In this document: in pieces, positions 24,210 through 32,745 of the stretch
Position numbering within the stretch: position 1 is the stretch's first letter
Layout: every line of letters starts with the position of its first letter
Source of the DNA: a bacterium
Lineage (GTDB): Bacteria > Planctomycetota > B15-G4
DNA length: 33,075 nt
Assembly: GCA_030428785.1 (NCBI GenBank)
Contig: JAUIEF010000037.1
Span: 1 to 33,075 of the forward strand
Direction: 5' to 3'
Program-made: the position numbers and the translations under genes
The notes under the pieces: model-generated
The model's input: the letters and a program-made list of their open reading frames with translations, nothing else
What the model was told of the DNA's origin: nothing
Database searches by the model: none

Positions 24210-26653
24210 GAGACCGCTCCGGCCGGCGCGTGGAGCGGAAAGCGGATGCGCACCGCGGCGCCCTCGGCGCCGTCGACGTCCATCTCGCCCCTCAGCTGCT
24301 TCACGAGCATGCGGATGAGGCTGGACCCGAGGCCCTTGCGGCTCGAGTCTTTCAGTGATTCCACGAGCCCCCGCCCGTCGTCCGAGACGGTGAGGCACGC
24401 GTCGCCGTTCTCCGTGCAACGCACGAGCGAGACGCGGATGCTCCCGCCCTGGTCGCCGGGGAAGGCGTGCTTGTACGCGTTGACGACGAGCTCGTTGATG
24501 ATGAGCCCGCACGCGAGCGACTGGTCGATGTCCAGCTCCAGGTCCTCGACCTCCAGCTCGATCTGCACGTCGCTCTGGCGACCGAAGCTGTGCGCGAGCT
24601 GCGCGGTGAGCACCTCGATGTAGGTGCGCACGTCGATGTTCGCGAGGTCGTTCGACTGGTAGAGCTGCTCGTGGATGAGCGCCATCGACCGCACGCGGCT
24701 CTGGCTCTCCGCGAACGCGCCGATGTCCGCCGTGTCGCCGGCCTTCGCGGCCTGCAGCTCGAGCAGGCTGGAGATGACCTGCATGTTGTTCTTCACGCGG
24801 TGGTGCACCTCGCGCAGCAGCAGCTCCTTCTCGTCGAGCGACTTGCGGATGTGCTCCTCGATGGCCTTGCGCTCGCTGAGGTCCTGCGCGACGCACACGA
24901 AGCCCTCGCTCTGCCCGGCGGCGTCCGCGCGCAGCGGCGCGCCGGCGAGCGCGACGGGCACGGCCGAGCCGTCGGGCCGCACGAACGAGAGCTCGACGGC
25001 GCTCGCGGACGCGGCGTGACCGTTCGACGCGGCCCGCGAGCCCGCCGTCGCGTCGCCCGCGAGCGCGTCGCGCCATCCCGCGCCGTCCGCGCCGCGGCAG
25101 ATCGCCTCGAACGGCAGGCGCAGCAGCTCGGCGGCGGGCCGGCCCACGAGCTCCTGCGTCGCGCGGTTCGTGCGCACGATGCGCCCCTCGCGGTCGAGGA
25201 TCACGAGCGCGCCCGCCATCGAGTCGAACACGTTGTCCAGGTCGCCCATGGAGACCGTCGTGCGCGCGAGCTCGCTCGCCATGAGGTTCATCGCGTCGGC
25301 CAGGTCGCCGAACTCGTCCTCGGTCTCCACGTCGACGCGCGTGTCGAGCCGGCCCTCGGCCATCTGCCGCGCCGCCGCGTGGAGCGCCGTGACCGGCCGG
25401 TGGATCGAGCGCCACAACAGGAACGCGAGCACGAGCGCCGCGAAGACCGCGACGCCGCTCGTCACGAGCGCGAACTCCGCCGTGTCGTCGCTGCGCGCGA
25501 CGAGCGCCTCGAGCTGGTCGTCCAGCTCCTCCTCGCTGTGCTTCATGTACGCGTGGACGAGCGGCTGGAGGCCGGACATGAGGTACGGGTCGAGCACCTC
25601 GTCGACGTAGCGGCGGGCCTGCGCGGGGCGCGGCGCGAGCTCGAGCAGGCGCGCGACGTGGCGGTCGAGCGTCGGGACCTCGGCGTTCAGGCGGTCGAGC
25701 CAACGCGCCGACGACTCGAGCGACTCGTCGTCGACGGAGCCGGCGCTCGACGCGCGCGACAGGTAGTAGGAGAAGTCGCGGGCCGTCTGGAGCAGGCGGT
25801 CGCGCACGGAGGTCGGCAGCTCGACGTCGCGGTCGAGCTCGGAGGTGGCGTCCGCGCCCGCCTCGGGCACGGCGCGGCCGAGCAGCTCGTGGGCGACGCC
25901 GCGGCACTCGTGGAGCGCGAGCGTGAGCTGCGTCGCGGTCTCGATGCGCTGGAGCGCGCTGTCGGGCGTCGCGTCGGCCTTGATGGAGAGCGTGACGTGC
26001 AGGCCGTGGATCTCGAGCGACTCGGGGATCTCGCCGTCGAGGTCCCAGGCCGTCGCGGTGCCCTTGATCTTGTCGCTCGCCTTGACGTCGCGCAGGCGCA
26101 CCTCGCGCGCCCACCAGCGGCCGCTCGGGTCGACGTCGCAGGTGACCTCGGTGCGCGCGCCGGCGACGAGGTGCTCCATGCCGTCGCGGCCGCGCAGGTC
26201 GGCGGGGTCGCCGTCGTCGTCGTCCGCGTCCTTCGCCCTGCGACCGGCGGCCGGCTTCGACGTGGTCGCGGCGAACGGACCGCCGGGGAGCTGGAAGTCG
26301 CTCGCCTCGTCGACGTGGATCGCCCGGCCGTAGACCGTGAAGGTGCCGGCCTCGTCGTCCACCGCCTGGATCGTGCCGCGCAGCTTCGGCCGCCGCGCGC
26401 CGGGGTGCACCTCGACCTCCCGCGCGATGAAGGTCCCCGACGGGTCCCAGAGTCCCTTGATCTCGAGGCCCAGGCTCGCGAGCGGGAGCTGGGAGAGGTC
26501 CGAGCCGATGCCGGCCCGCAGCTCGACGACGTCGTCCCGCATCCGCTCGTTGATCGAGAGCGCCGCCAGCCCGATGAGCAGGATGAGCGAGACCAGGGCC
26601 ATGAAGGCCAGGATCAGGCGCGTGCGGAGGCTCGTTCCGAGGCGGGGGGCCAT
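24206..26653 (-). CDS. Membrane histidine kinase with HAMP, PAS and HisKA_2 domains
   Basis: An 815-residue sensor kinase. Membrane helices at 12-33 and 394-414 enclose a large sensor region: two beta segments at about 62-120 and 165-222 that resemble DUF5666 repeats, then a helical bundle to 390. HAMP spans 415-468, PAS about 472-590. The HisKA_2 box is LLLREVHHRVKNNMQVISSL (His-617/618), and the ATPase domain has INELVVNAYKHAF, SDDGRGL and GLGSSLI boxes. The ATG at 26653 is preferred over an upstream TTG. Its partner is the response regulator-glycosyltransferase in the same operon. Confidence 0.9.
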   Translation of the reverse strand: MAPRLGTSLRTRLILAFMALVSLILLIGLAALSINERMRDDVVELRAGIGSDLSQLPLASLGLEIKGLWDPSGTFIAREVEVHPGARRPKLRGTIQAVDDEAGTFTVYGRAIHVDEASDFQLPGGPFAATTSKPAAGRRAKDADDDDGDPADLRGRDGMEHLVAGARTEVTCDVDPSGRWWAREVRLRDVKASDKIKGTATAWDLDGEIPESLEIHGLHVTLSIKADATPDSALQRIETATQLTLALHECRGVAHELLGRAVPEAGADATSELDRDVELPTSVRDRLLQTARDFSYYLSRASSAGSVDDESLESSARWLDRLNAEVPTLDRHVARLLELAPRPAQARRYVDEVLDPYLMSGLQPLVHAYMKHSEEELDDQLEALVARSDDTAEFALVTSGVAVFAALVLAFLLWRSIHRPVTALHAAARQMAEGRLDTRVDVETEDEFGDLADAMNLMASELARTTVSMGDLDNVFDSMAGALVILDREGRIVRTNRATQELVGRPAAELLRLPFEAICRGADGAGWRDALAGDATAGSRAASNGHAASASAVELSFVRPDGSAVPVALAGAPLRADAAGQSEGFVCVAQDLSERKAIEEHIRKSLDEKELLLREVHHRVKNNMQVISSLLELQAAKAGDTADIGAFAESQSRVRSMALIHEQLYQSNDLANIDVRTYIEVLTAQLAHSFGRQSDVQIELEVEDLELDIDQSLACGLIINELVVNAYKHAFPGDQGGSIRVSLVRCTENGDACLTVSDDGRGLVESLKDSSRKGLGSSLIRMLVKQLRGEMDVDGAEGAAVRIRFPLHAPAGAVS

Positions 26654-27205
26654 GGGACGTCGAAGGCTCGGGAGGGGGTGCCGGACGGCTCCGTGAGACG
26701 GGGCGGTTCGCGGGGATCGGGGAGATCCCCTGGTGGGCAAGCAAGTCCCGGGCCAGGAAACGAGCTGACGGCCAGGATACCCGAGGATCGTCGGCGAGCG
26801 GGGGGTGAGTTGCCCGTGAACGTCCCGTCAGGAGGCCGCGGAGGGCCTGCGCGGGCGGGGCGATCGGCCGCGGCGGCCCGCCGGATCGGCCTCGCGCCAG
26901 GGGGTGTCCGGGCTCCGGCGACTCCCCGGGCACCGGCGAGTGTCTGGATCGTGGACGGTCGCCGGGGCGGCTCGTGATCGTGTCCGGATCGCGGACGCCT
27001 GCCCCGCGGGTGTCCCGCCGGGCCCCGAGGCCGTCGTTGCACGCGCGGGGGGCGCGGGTCATCCTCGCCGCCCCGCCCGCGGCGGGACGCGGGGGCCACG
27101 AGCGTCCCGAGGCGCCGCCGGGGCCCGGCCCGACGCGGCGGTCGCGCCGGCGACCCCGCGCCGCCGACCCCGCCCCGATCCCCCATACCCCGGAGCTCGA
27201 CACGC
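26654..27205. other. Divergent intergenic region with short direct repeats
   Basis: This 552-base gap lies between the kinase (leftward) and mtnP (rightward). GTGTCTGGATCGTGGACG (26940-26957) and GTGTCCGGATCGCGGACG (26980-26997) match at 16 of 18 positions 40 bases apart; a weaker copy begins at 26904. They could be regulator sites. No clear promoter hexamers or gene are seen. Confidence 0.4.
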
Positions 27206-28066
27206 ATGGACCCCGTCACCCTCGGCGTCATCGGCGGCAGCGGCCTCTACGACATCGACGGCCTCGAGGACGTCACCGAGGTCACGCCGGACACGCCCTT
27301 CGGCCCGCCGTCCGACGCGATCACCGTGGCGAGCCTCGACGGGCACCGCCTCGCGTTCCTGCCGCGCCACGGCCGGGGGCATCGCCTGCTGCCCACCGAG
27401 GTGCCGAGCCGCGCGAACATCGCCGCTCTCAAGGGTCTCGGCGTGCAGAAGATCCTCTCGTTCAGCGCGGTGGGGAGCCTGTGCGAGGAGATGGCGCCGC
27501 GGCACTTCGTCGTGCCGCACCAGCTCATCGACCGCACGCGGCACCGCCCGGACACCTTCTTCGGCGACGGGCTCGTGGGGCACGTCGCGTTCGCCGACCC
27601 CTTCGCGAACGCGCTCGGCGACATCCTCTACGACTGCATGGGCGAGCTCGACGTGACGCGGCACCGCGGCGGCACGCTCGTGTGCATGGAGGGCCCGCTC
27701 TTCAGCACGCGCGCCGAGAGCGAGACGTACCGCTCGATCGGCGCGCACCTCATCAACATGTCCGCGCTGCCGGAGAGCAAGCTCGCGCGCGAGGCCGGCA
27801 TCGAGTACGCGCTCGTCTGCATGGTCACGGACTACGACTGCTGGCACCCGGACCACGACGAGGTCGACATCCAGATGGTCATCGACAACCTCGTCGCGAA
27901 CGCGGGCAACGCGAAGGAGCTCCTGCGCCGCGCGCTCCCGAAGGTCGCCGCCGCCCCCCGGGACGAGGCCATCGCGAACGCGAGCCAGTTCGCGGTCATC
28001 ACGGCGCCGGAGAAGCGCTCCCCGGAGGCCGTCGCGCGGCTCAAGGGCATCATCGACGGGCTGTAG
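27206..28066 (+). CDS. mtnP: S-methyl-5'-thioadenosine phosphorylase
   Basis: Splits 5'-methylthioadenosine, a by-product of polyamine synthesis, with phosphate into adenine and methylthioribose-1-phosphate. The 286 residues show the PNP/MTAP family motifs GVIGGSGLYDIDGL, PRHGRGHRLLPTEVPSRANI, CMEGPLFSTRAESETYR, LINMSALPESKLARE and TDYDCWHPDH. The NMS-x-x-P-E segment and TDYDCW favour MTAP over general purine phosphorylase. The ATG at 27206 fits the family N-terminus. It lies 87 bases before the start of the amine-type gene cluster but on the other side of a convergent gene; a link to the decarboxylase there is possible. Confidence 0.92.
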   Translation: MDPVTLGVIGGSGLYDIDGLEDVTEVTPDTPFGPPSDAITVASLDGHRLAFLPRHGRGHRLLPTEVPSRANIAALKGLGVQKILSFSAVGSLCEEMAPRHFVVPHQLIDRTRHRPDTFFGDGLVGHVAFADPFANALGDILYDCMGELDVTRHRGGTLVCMEGPLFSTRAESETYRSIGAHLINMSALPESKLAREAGIEYALVCMVTDYDCWHPDHDEVDIQMVIDNLVANAGNAKELLRRALPKVAAAPRDEAIANASQFAVITAPEKRSPEAVARLKGIIDGL

Positions 28067-28153
28067 GCGCGGGGCGGCTCGACGCGACGGCCTGCGACAG
28101 CGCTCGCGCGCTGGCGCGCTCCGCGACGCCGCGGCATCGGTCGGTGGACGCCG

Positions 28154-28942
28154 TCAGGCGCGCGATCGCTTCCGGGCCGACACGAGGATCACCTCGTGCA
28201 CGCCCTCGGCCTCCTGGCCCGTGATCGGTCGCGCGACGACCGTCGACGCCTCGTCGTCGAAGCCGTTCGCCACGAGGGCCTCCGCGAAGTCCACGGCGTG
28301 CAGTTCGGGAACCGGGTAGCGGAGCGCGGTGCCCGCCGCGTCGTACAGGACGTAGTGGTCCGTGCTCCCGATCGCGCAGCACAGGAGGCGGCCGCCGGGG
28401 GCGACCAGGCGCGACAGGTTCGCGAAGACGACGCGCCACTCGTCGCGCGTGCGGCTCGCCTGCTCGGTGGTGTAGAAACACGCGACCGCGCCGAACGAGA
28501 CGGGCTCGCCGAGCGGGTGCTCCTGCCGGAGGTCGCACGTCCGGATGGAGCGGATCTTCGCGCGGACCTCGCGCTCGCGCGCCTCGACCGCCGCGTCGTC
28601 CGCCTCCCGGCCCTCCGCGCGCAGCGCGAACCGCGTGAAGCGTCGCCAGTCGTGGGCCCCGTCGGCGCCGTCGCGCCAGGCCTCGACCTCCGCGAGGTTG
28701 TCCGCGCGCAGGTCCGCCATGTGGAGCTCGGGCACGTGCGGTGCGGCGGAGAGCACGTGGTTCACCACCGGCCCGCAGCCGACCTCCAGCAGCGAGGTGG
28801 CGCCGTCGAGTCCCGCGTACTCGCCGGCGAGAAACTCCATGAGGAGCTTCTCGTCGGGGGTCGGTTCGCCCATGAAGAACGTGCGCAGGTAGTCCCGGGC
28901 ATAGTCGGGTGCGTCGCCGAAGACGTCCGTCTCGTCGGTCAT
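28154..28942 (-). CDS. NNMT/PNMT/TEMT-family methyltransferase, copy 1
   Basis: A 262-residue SAM-dependent methyltransferase. The ATG at 28942 has GGGAG four bases upstream. It opens with D-Y-A-R-D-Y-L-R-T, the family Tyr lid, and has motif I LLEVGCGPVVNHVL at 51-64, followed by the family pattern DLRADNLAEVEAWRDGADGAHDW. Members methylate nicotinamide, phenylethanolamine, indolethylamine or thioethers. In bacteria, substrates are mostly unknown. The pairing with the second member at 31906 and with a decarboxylase suggests an amine substrate; this is inference. It is divergent from the decarboxylase, with 226 bases between them. Confidence 0.85.
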   Translation of the reverse strand: MTDETDVFGDAPDYARDYLRTFFMGEPTPDEKLLMEFLAGEYAGLDGATSLLEVGCGPVVNHVLSAAPHVPELHMADLRADNLAEVEAWRDGADGAHDWRRFTRFALRAEGREADDAAVEAREREVRAKIRSIRTCDLRQEHPLGEPVSFGAVACFYTTEQASRTRDEWRVVFANLSRLVAPGGRLLCCAIGSTDHYVLYDAAGTALRYPVPELHAVDFAEALVANGFDDEASTVVARPITGQEAEGVHEVILVSARKRSRA

Positions 28943-29168
28943 GTGTCTCCCGTACATCGCGCGCGGGCGCGGCGTCGCTCTCGCAGGGTCCGGTGCGGGT
29001 GAACCCCGGGCGTGCACTCTAACGGCGACGATCGACGGTCGCGACCGGCCCGCCGACCGGCCCGGCGGCCGGCGCGAGGGATGCGGCCGCGCGGACCGGC
29101 ACGCTGGCCCCCCGGACCCCGACGGTGTAGCGTGTCGCCGCCCACGCCCGACATCGAGGCAGCCCGAC

Positions 29169-31544
29169 GTGGACACGCCACCCACCGACACGCCGCGCGT
29201 CTCCGCGCCCGACAGGGCGGACGGCCCCGACGACATCGCGAGCCGCGTGGACGTCGCGCGCCACGTCCTGTCGCGCGTGCCGGGGGCGCGCTCGCCGATC
29301 GTGCTGTTCGACCGCGACGCGCTCACGCGCCAGGTCGAGTCGTGGCGCGCGCACCTCGGCGCCGTGGACCCGCACTTCGCGGTGAAGTCGTGCAACGCCT
29401 CCGCCGTGCTCCGGCACTTCCACGCGCTCGGCCTCTCGTTCGACGCCGCGACGGCCGGGGAGATCCGCCTGCTCGAGGACCTCGGCGTGCCGCCCGAGCG
29501 GGTCATCTGCACGCACCCCATTCGCGACGACGAGGACCTGCGCGCGATCGCCCGCTACCGGCCGCGCGCGCTCGTCGTCGAGAATGCGGCGGAGCTGAGG
29601 AAGCTCGCGCGCGCCGGGATCCCGGACGCCGGGTACGCGCCCGAGCTCTTCGTCCGCGTCGAGCTCCCGTTCGGCGGGCTGTCCGGGAAGTTCGGCGTCG
29701 AGGTCGCGGTGCTCGACGCGGGCGACGGCGGCGAGGCCGGCTGGCACGTCACGAGCGCGCCCGTGCGACGGATCCTGCGCGCCGCGAAGGCGATCGAGGA
29801 GAAGACCGGCGCGCGCTTCGGCGGCTTCGGGCTGAGCTCGCACGTCGGCACGAACACCACGAGCGCCGACAAGTACGACGTCATGCTGCGCGTGTTCGGG
29901 CACCTCGCCGACCGGCTCGCCGAGCACGGGTTCGAGGTCTCGGTGTTCAACCTCGGCGGCGGGTACTGCGACCCGGAGAAGCCGCGGGAGGACGGCACGA
30001 CGCAGGAGCGCTTCCTCGCCGAGCTCGGCGCGGTCGTGCGCGCGCACGCGGAGCGGCGGCCCGGCGTCCGCTTCATCGCCGAGCCGGGGCGCTTCATGGT
30101 CTCCGACGCCGGGACCGTCGTCATCGGCGTCATGCACGTCGAGGAGCGACGACTGCTGTTGCAGCCGGACGGCGCGCTCCAGGAGGTGCCGCACCTCAAG
30201 GTGCAGATGAACGACGGGCTGTACGGCAACCTCCTCGGCGAGCGCCACGACGAGAAGAGCTGGCGCCTCGTGCCGTTCCGCGGCGCGGGCGCGGCGCAGC
30301 CGCTGTCGGAGGAGCTGCTGCCGGCCGTCCTCAACGGCAAGACCTGCGACTCCTGGGACCGCCTGGCGCGCATGCGGCCGTTGCCGCGCGACCTCGCGGC
30401 CGGCGACCACCTGCTCGTGCCGAACGCCGGCGCCTACACGCTCGTCACGGCGACGGACTTCAACTCCGCGCCGCGCTCGCAGGTCTGCCTGCACTGGCGT
30501 GAGCCGGACGGCGCGATCGGCACGCGGTTGCACGACGCGCGGGGCGGCGACGTGGATCCGGTCGACCGGCCGTCGTGGTCGCCGTCGATGTCCTCGAGCC
30601 TGTCGATCACGTCCGCCGTCTCGCTGGGCGGCGTCTCCATGGTCTCGCTCTCCGGCCTCGCGCGCGGCGTGGACCTCGGCGGGGACCTCGTGCAGCCGGC
30701 GCCGCCGAGCGACGGCCGCTGGCAGGAGCCGCTGTCGCTCGTCTACACGAACGATGCGACCCTGCGCGTCGACGAGCTCGTGCCCGTCGACGCGTCGGAC
30801 GCGGCGTGGACGTTCCGCGTGCGCCGCGAAGGACGTGCGGGGACGTTCCTGCTCCGGATCGGGCGCGTGCCGCCGGCCGAGGCCGGGGCCGCGGCGTTCC
30901 GCGCGGAGGTCACGGCGATCGCGAGGGTGGCCGTCTTCGACCCGCGCGTCCCCGCTGTCGAGGAGTCGGGGGTCCTGCCGGAGGGAGGGCACGCCTACGT
31001 CTTCGAGGCGGCCGCGAGCGGACCGACGCTCGCCGAGCTCGATCCGCCGCCCGGCGGCACCGCGGCGGACTGGCGTCGCGACGCGCGCCGGGCCGGACTC
31101 GAGCGCGTCATGCGCGCGGCCCTCGCGGTCGCCGCGGGCCACGCGGCCGGCTGCGCGCACGGTGACGTCCGCCCTGAGAACATCGTCGTCCCGTTCGGCG
31201 CGGAGGACACCGTGGTCGTGGGGCGTTGGGGGCGGCTCGGTGCCGGGTCGTCGGCGCCCGCGGACGACGTGCGCGGGCTCGGCGAGACGCTGCGCCACGT
31301 CGCGAGCGGCGCGGCGGCGGGGCCGCGGCTGCCCGCGGAGCTCGAGTCGATCGTCGACAAGGCGACGGGCGCGGGCTGGCGCGCGCCGTACGCGGACGCC
31401 GCGGGCTTCGCCGAGGACCTGCGACGCTTCCTCGCCGGGGAGGTCGTCGCGGCGCACCGCGAAGCGCTGTCGCCGCCGGCCGCGCTCGTGTACGTCGCGC
31501 GGCGCGCGATGCGGCGCCGCGGCGGGGATCAGGGCTCGGCCTGA
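29169..31544 (+). CDS. Ornithine-decarboxylase-type enzyme fused to a pseudokinase domain
   Basis: A 791-residue fusion. Residues 40-445 are a fold-III PLP amino-acid decarboxylase: Lys-73 (HFAVKSCN, Schiff base), FDAATAGEI, His-225, GGG 263-265, EPGR 305-308, NDGLYGN 348-354, KTCDSWDR (Cys-393/Asp-394) and GAYT 421-424, all nearest to ornithine decarboxylase. Residues about 540-785 resemble a planctomycete Ser/Thr kinase C-lobe: HGDVRPEN (664-671) is intact, but the DFG site reads RWG, the glycine loop is absent, and the tail PAELESIVDKAT ... EDLRRFLAGE is typical. The GTG at 29169 has GAGG nine bases upstream. Substrate is unknown. Confidence 0.85.
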   Translation: MDTPPTDTPRVSAPDRADGPDDIASRVDVARHVLSRVPGARSPIVLFDRDALTRQVESWRAHLGAVDPHFAVKSCNASAVLRHFHALGLSFDAATAGEIRLLEDLGVPPERVICTHPIRDDEDLRAIARYRPRALVVENAAELRKLARAGIPDAGYAPELFVRVELPFGGLSGKFGVEVAVLDAGDGGEAGWHVTSAPVRRILRAAKAIEEKTGARFGGFGLSSHVGTNTTSADKYDVMLRVFGHLADRLAEHGFEVSVFNLGGGYCDPEKPREDGTTQERFLAELGAVVRAHAERRPGVRFIAEPGRFMVSDAGTVVIGVMHVEERRLLLQPDGALQEVPHLKVQMNDGLYGNLLGERHDEKSWRLVPFRGAGAAQPLSEELLPAVLNGKTCDSWDRLARMRPLPRDLAAGDHLLVPNAGAYTLVTATDFNSAPRSQVCLHWREPDGAIGTRLHDARGGDVDPVDRPSWSPSMSSSLSITSAVSLGGVSMVSLSGLARGVDLGGDLVQPAPPSDGRWQEPLSLVYTNDATLRVDELVPVDASDAAWTFRVRREGRAGTFLLRIGRVPPAEAGAAAFRAEVTAIARVAVFDPRVPAVEESGVLPEGGHAYVFEAAASGPTLAELDPPPGGTAADWRRDARRAGLERVMRAALAVAAGHAAGCAHGDVRPENIVVPFGAEDTVVVGRWGRLGAGSSAPADDVRGLGETLRHVASGAAAGPRLPAELESIVDKATGAGWRAPYADAAGFAEDLRRFLAGEVVAAHREALSPPAALVYVARRAMRRRGGDQGSA

Positions 31545-31864
31545 GAGACCTTGCCGGCGCTCACGAGGACGATGCCCGCCGCGACGAGGGCGAGGCCGAA
31601 CCAGGTCGTGCGGCTCGGCCGCTCGGCGAGGAGCAGGACCCCCGCGAGCGTCGTCCCGAGCACGATGCCGCTGTTCACGTACGCGCCCATCCGGGCGAGC
31701 GACGTCTGCGCCGCGAGGTGCCCGAACAGCAGGTACGCGAAGGGACCGATCGCGAGCACGAGGAGCAGGCTCCGCGCGTCGCGCTCGTCGCCCCAGCGCG
31801 CCGCGAAGTAGTCGGCGGTGCTGAACACGAGCACGCACAGCACGAAGAGCACGATCTTGGTCAA
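31529..31864 (-). CDS. Small four-helix SMR/DMT-type transporter
   Basis: A 111-residue protein with four membrane helices, the size of EmrE. Helix segments are about 3-20, 33-52, 60-80 and 87-105. The pattern GAYVNSGIVLGTTLAGVLLLAERPSRTTWFGLALVAAGIVLV matches the second half of SMR/DMT proteins (only its layout is quoted here). The Glu-14 of EmrE is replaced by Phe; Asp-18 sits nearby in helix 1 and could take its role. SMR proteins export quaternary amines and guanidinium. The gene overlaps the decarboxylase 3' end by 16 bases on the opposite strand. Confidence 0.7.
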   Translation of the reverse strand: MTKIVLFVLCVLVFSTADYFAARWGDERDARSLLLVLAIGPFAYLLFGHLAAQTSLARMGAYVNSGIVLGTTLAGVLLLAERPSRTTWFGLALVAAGIVLVSAGKVSQAEP

Positions 31865-31905
31865 ATGAGGTCACCTCGCACGCCTGCAGCTCCCGGACCC
31901 GTCCC

Positions 31906-32700
31906 ATGACCGAGCACGACCCCGAACGTCGACGCGAGACCCTCCGGCCGGATGCCGGCACCTTCGACTTCCGGGAGGGGCCGCCGTTCGCGGTCTCGTA
32001 CCTGCGGACATACTACAACCAGCCGCCGACGGCCGACGAGACGGCGGTCTGGCGCTTCCTGATGAAGGCGTTCCGCGAGCACCCGCCGCGCGGCCGGTTC
32101 CTCGAGCTCGGCTGCGGACCGACGGTGCACCACATCCTCCCGTTCGCGCCGCACGTGGACGAGATCCGGATGTCCGACTACCTCGAGGAGAACCTCGAGC
32201 AGGTGCGGCTGTGGAAGGCGGGTGCACCGGAAGCGCACGACTGGAGCGCGTACACGAGCTTCACGCTGGAATGCGAGGGCGTCGACCCGACGCCGGAGGC
32301 GATCGCCGAGCGCGAGGCGCTCGCGCGTGGGAAGCTCGACGCGATCTTCCCGTGCAACCTCATGCAGGACGTGCCGGCGGAGCACCGGGAGGCGTACGAC
32401 GCGGTCGGCGCGTTCTACTGCGTCGAGGAGATCGGCATCAGCGTCGAGGAGTGGCGACGCGTGCTGGAGCGCGCGACGGACCACGTCCGGCCGGGCGGCA
32501 CGTTCTACATGTCGGCGCTGGCGGGGATGACGAGCTACGACGTCATGGGTGTCGACTACCCGTGCGCGTGCATCCGCCACGAGGACGTGCGTCGCGCGTT
32601 CGACGAGCTGGGGTTCGGCTCGGTGTCGATCGAGTCGAGCGAGATCGAGACCCCGGACTGCGGCGTCACGGGTTCGCTCAACGTCGCGGCCGTGAAGTGA
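31906..32700 (+). CDS. NNMT/PNMT/TEMT-family methyltransferase, copy 2
   Basis: A 264-residue SAM-dependent methyltransferase, same family as 28154-28942. It opens with A-V-S-Y-L-R-T-Y-Y and has motif I RFLELGCGPTVHHILPF at 64-80, then SDYLEENLEQVRLWKAG and the APEAHDWSAYTSF segment of NNMT-type enzymes. The second half has FYCVEEIGISVEEWRR and RPGGTFYMSALAG, the family's post-motif strand. The ATG is 41 bases from the divergent transporter start; no strong ribosome site is seen. Two members of this family in one locus suggest successive or alternative methylations of one product. Confidence 0.87.
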   Translation: MTEHDPERRRETLRPDAGTFDFREGPPFAVSYLRTYYNQPPTADETAVWRFLMKAFREHPPRGRFLELGCGPTVHHILPFAPHVDEIRMSDYLEENLEQVRLWKAGAPEAHDWSAYTSFTLECEGVDPTPEAIAEREALARGKLDAIFPCNLMQDVPAEHREAYDAVGAFYCVEEIGISVEEWRRVLERATDHVRPGGTFYMSALAGMTSYDVMGVDYPCACIRHEDVRRAFDELGFGSVSIESSEIETPDCGVTGSLNVAAVK

Positions 32701-32745
32701 GCGGTCCGGCCGTCCCGCGCGGCGATCGGGCTCTCTCGTCGCCCA

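Noticed and set aside
22158..27203. One giant 1681-codon frame covering the response regulator and its upstream region
   Set aside because: Upstream of 24209 this frame is noise overlapping the histidine kinase in its real frame. The ATG at 24209 with the 4-base overlap is the true start.
27206..28066. mtnP as part of the methylated-amine pathway
   Set aside because: NNMT-type methylation yields S-adenosylhomocysteine, not MTA, and no polyamine synthase is present. Closeness alone does not support it.
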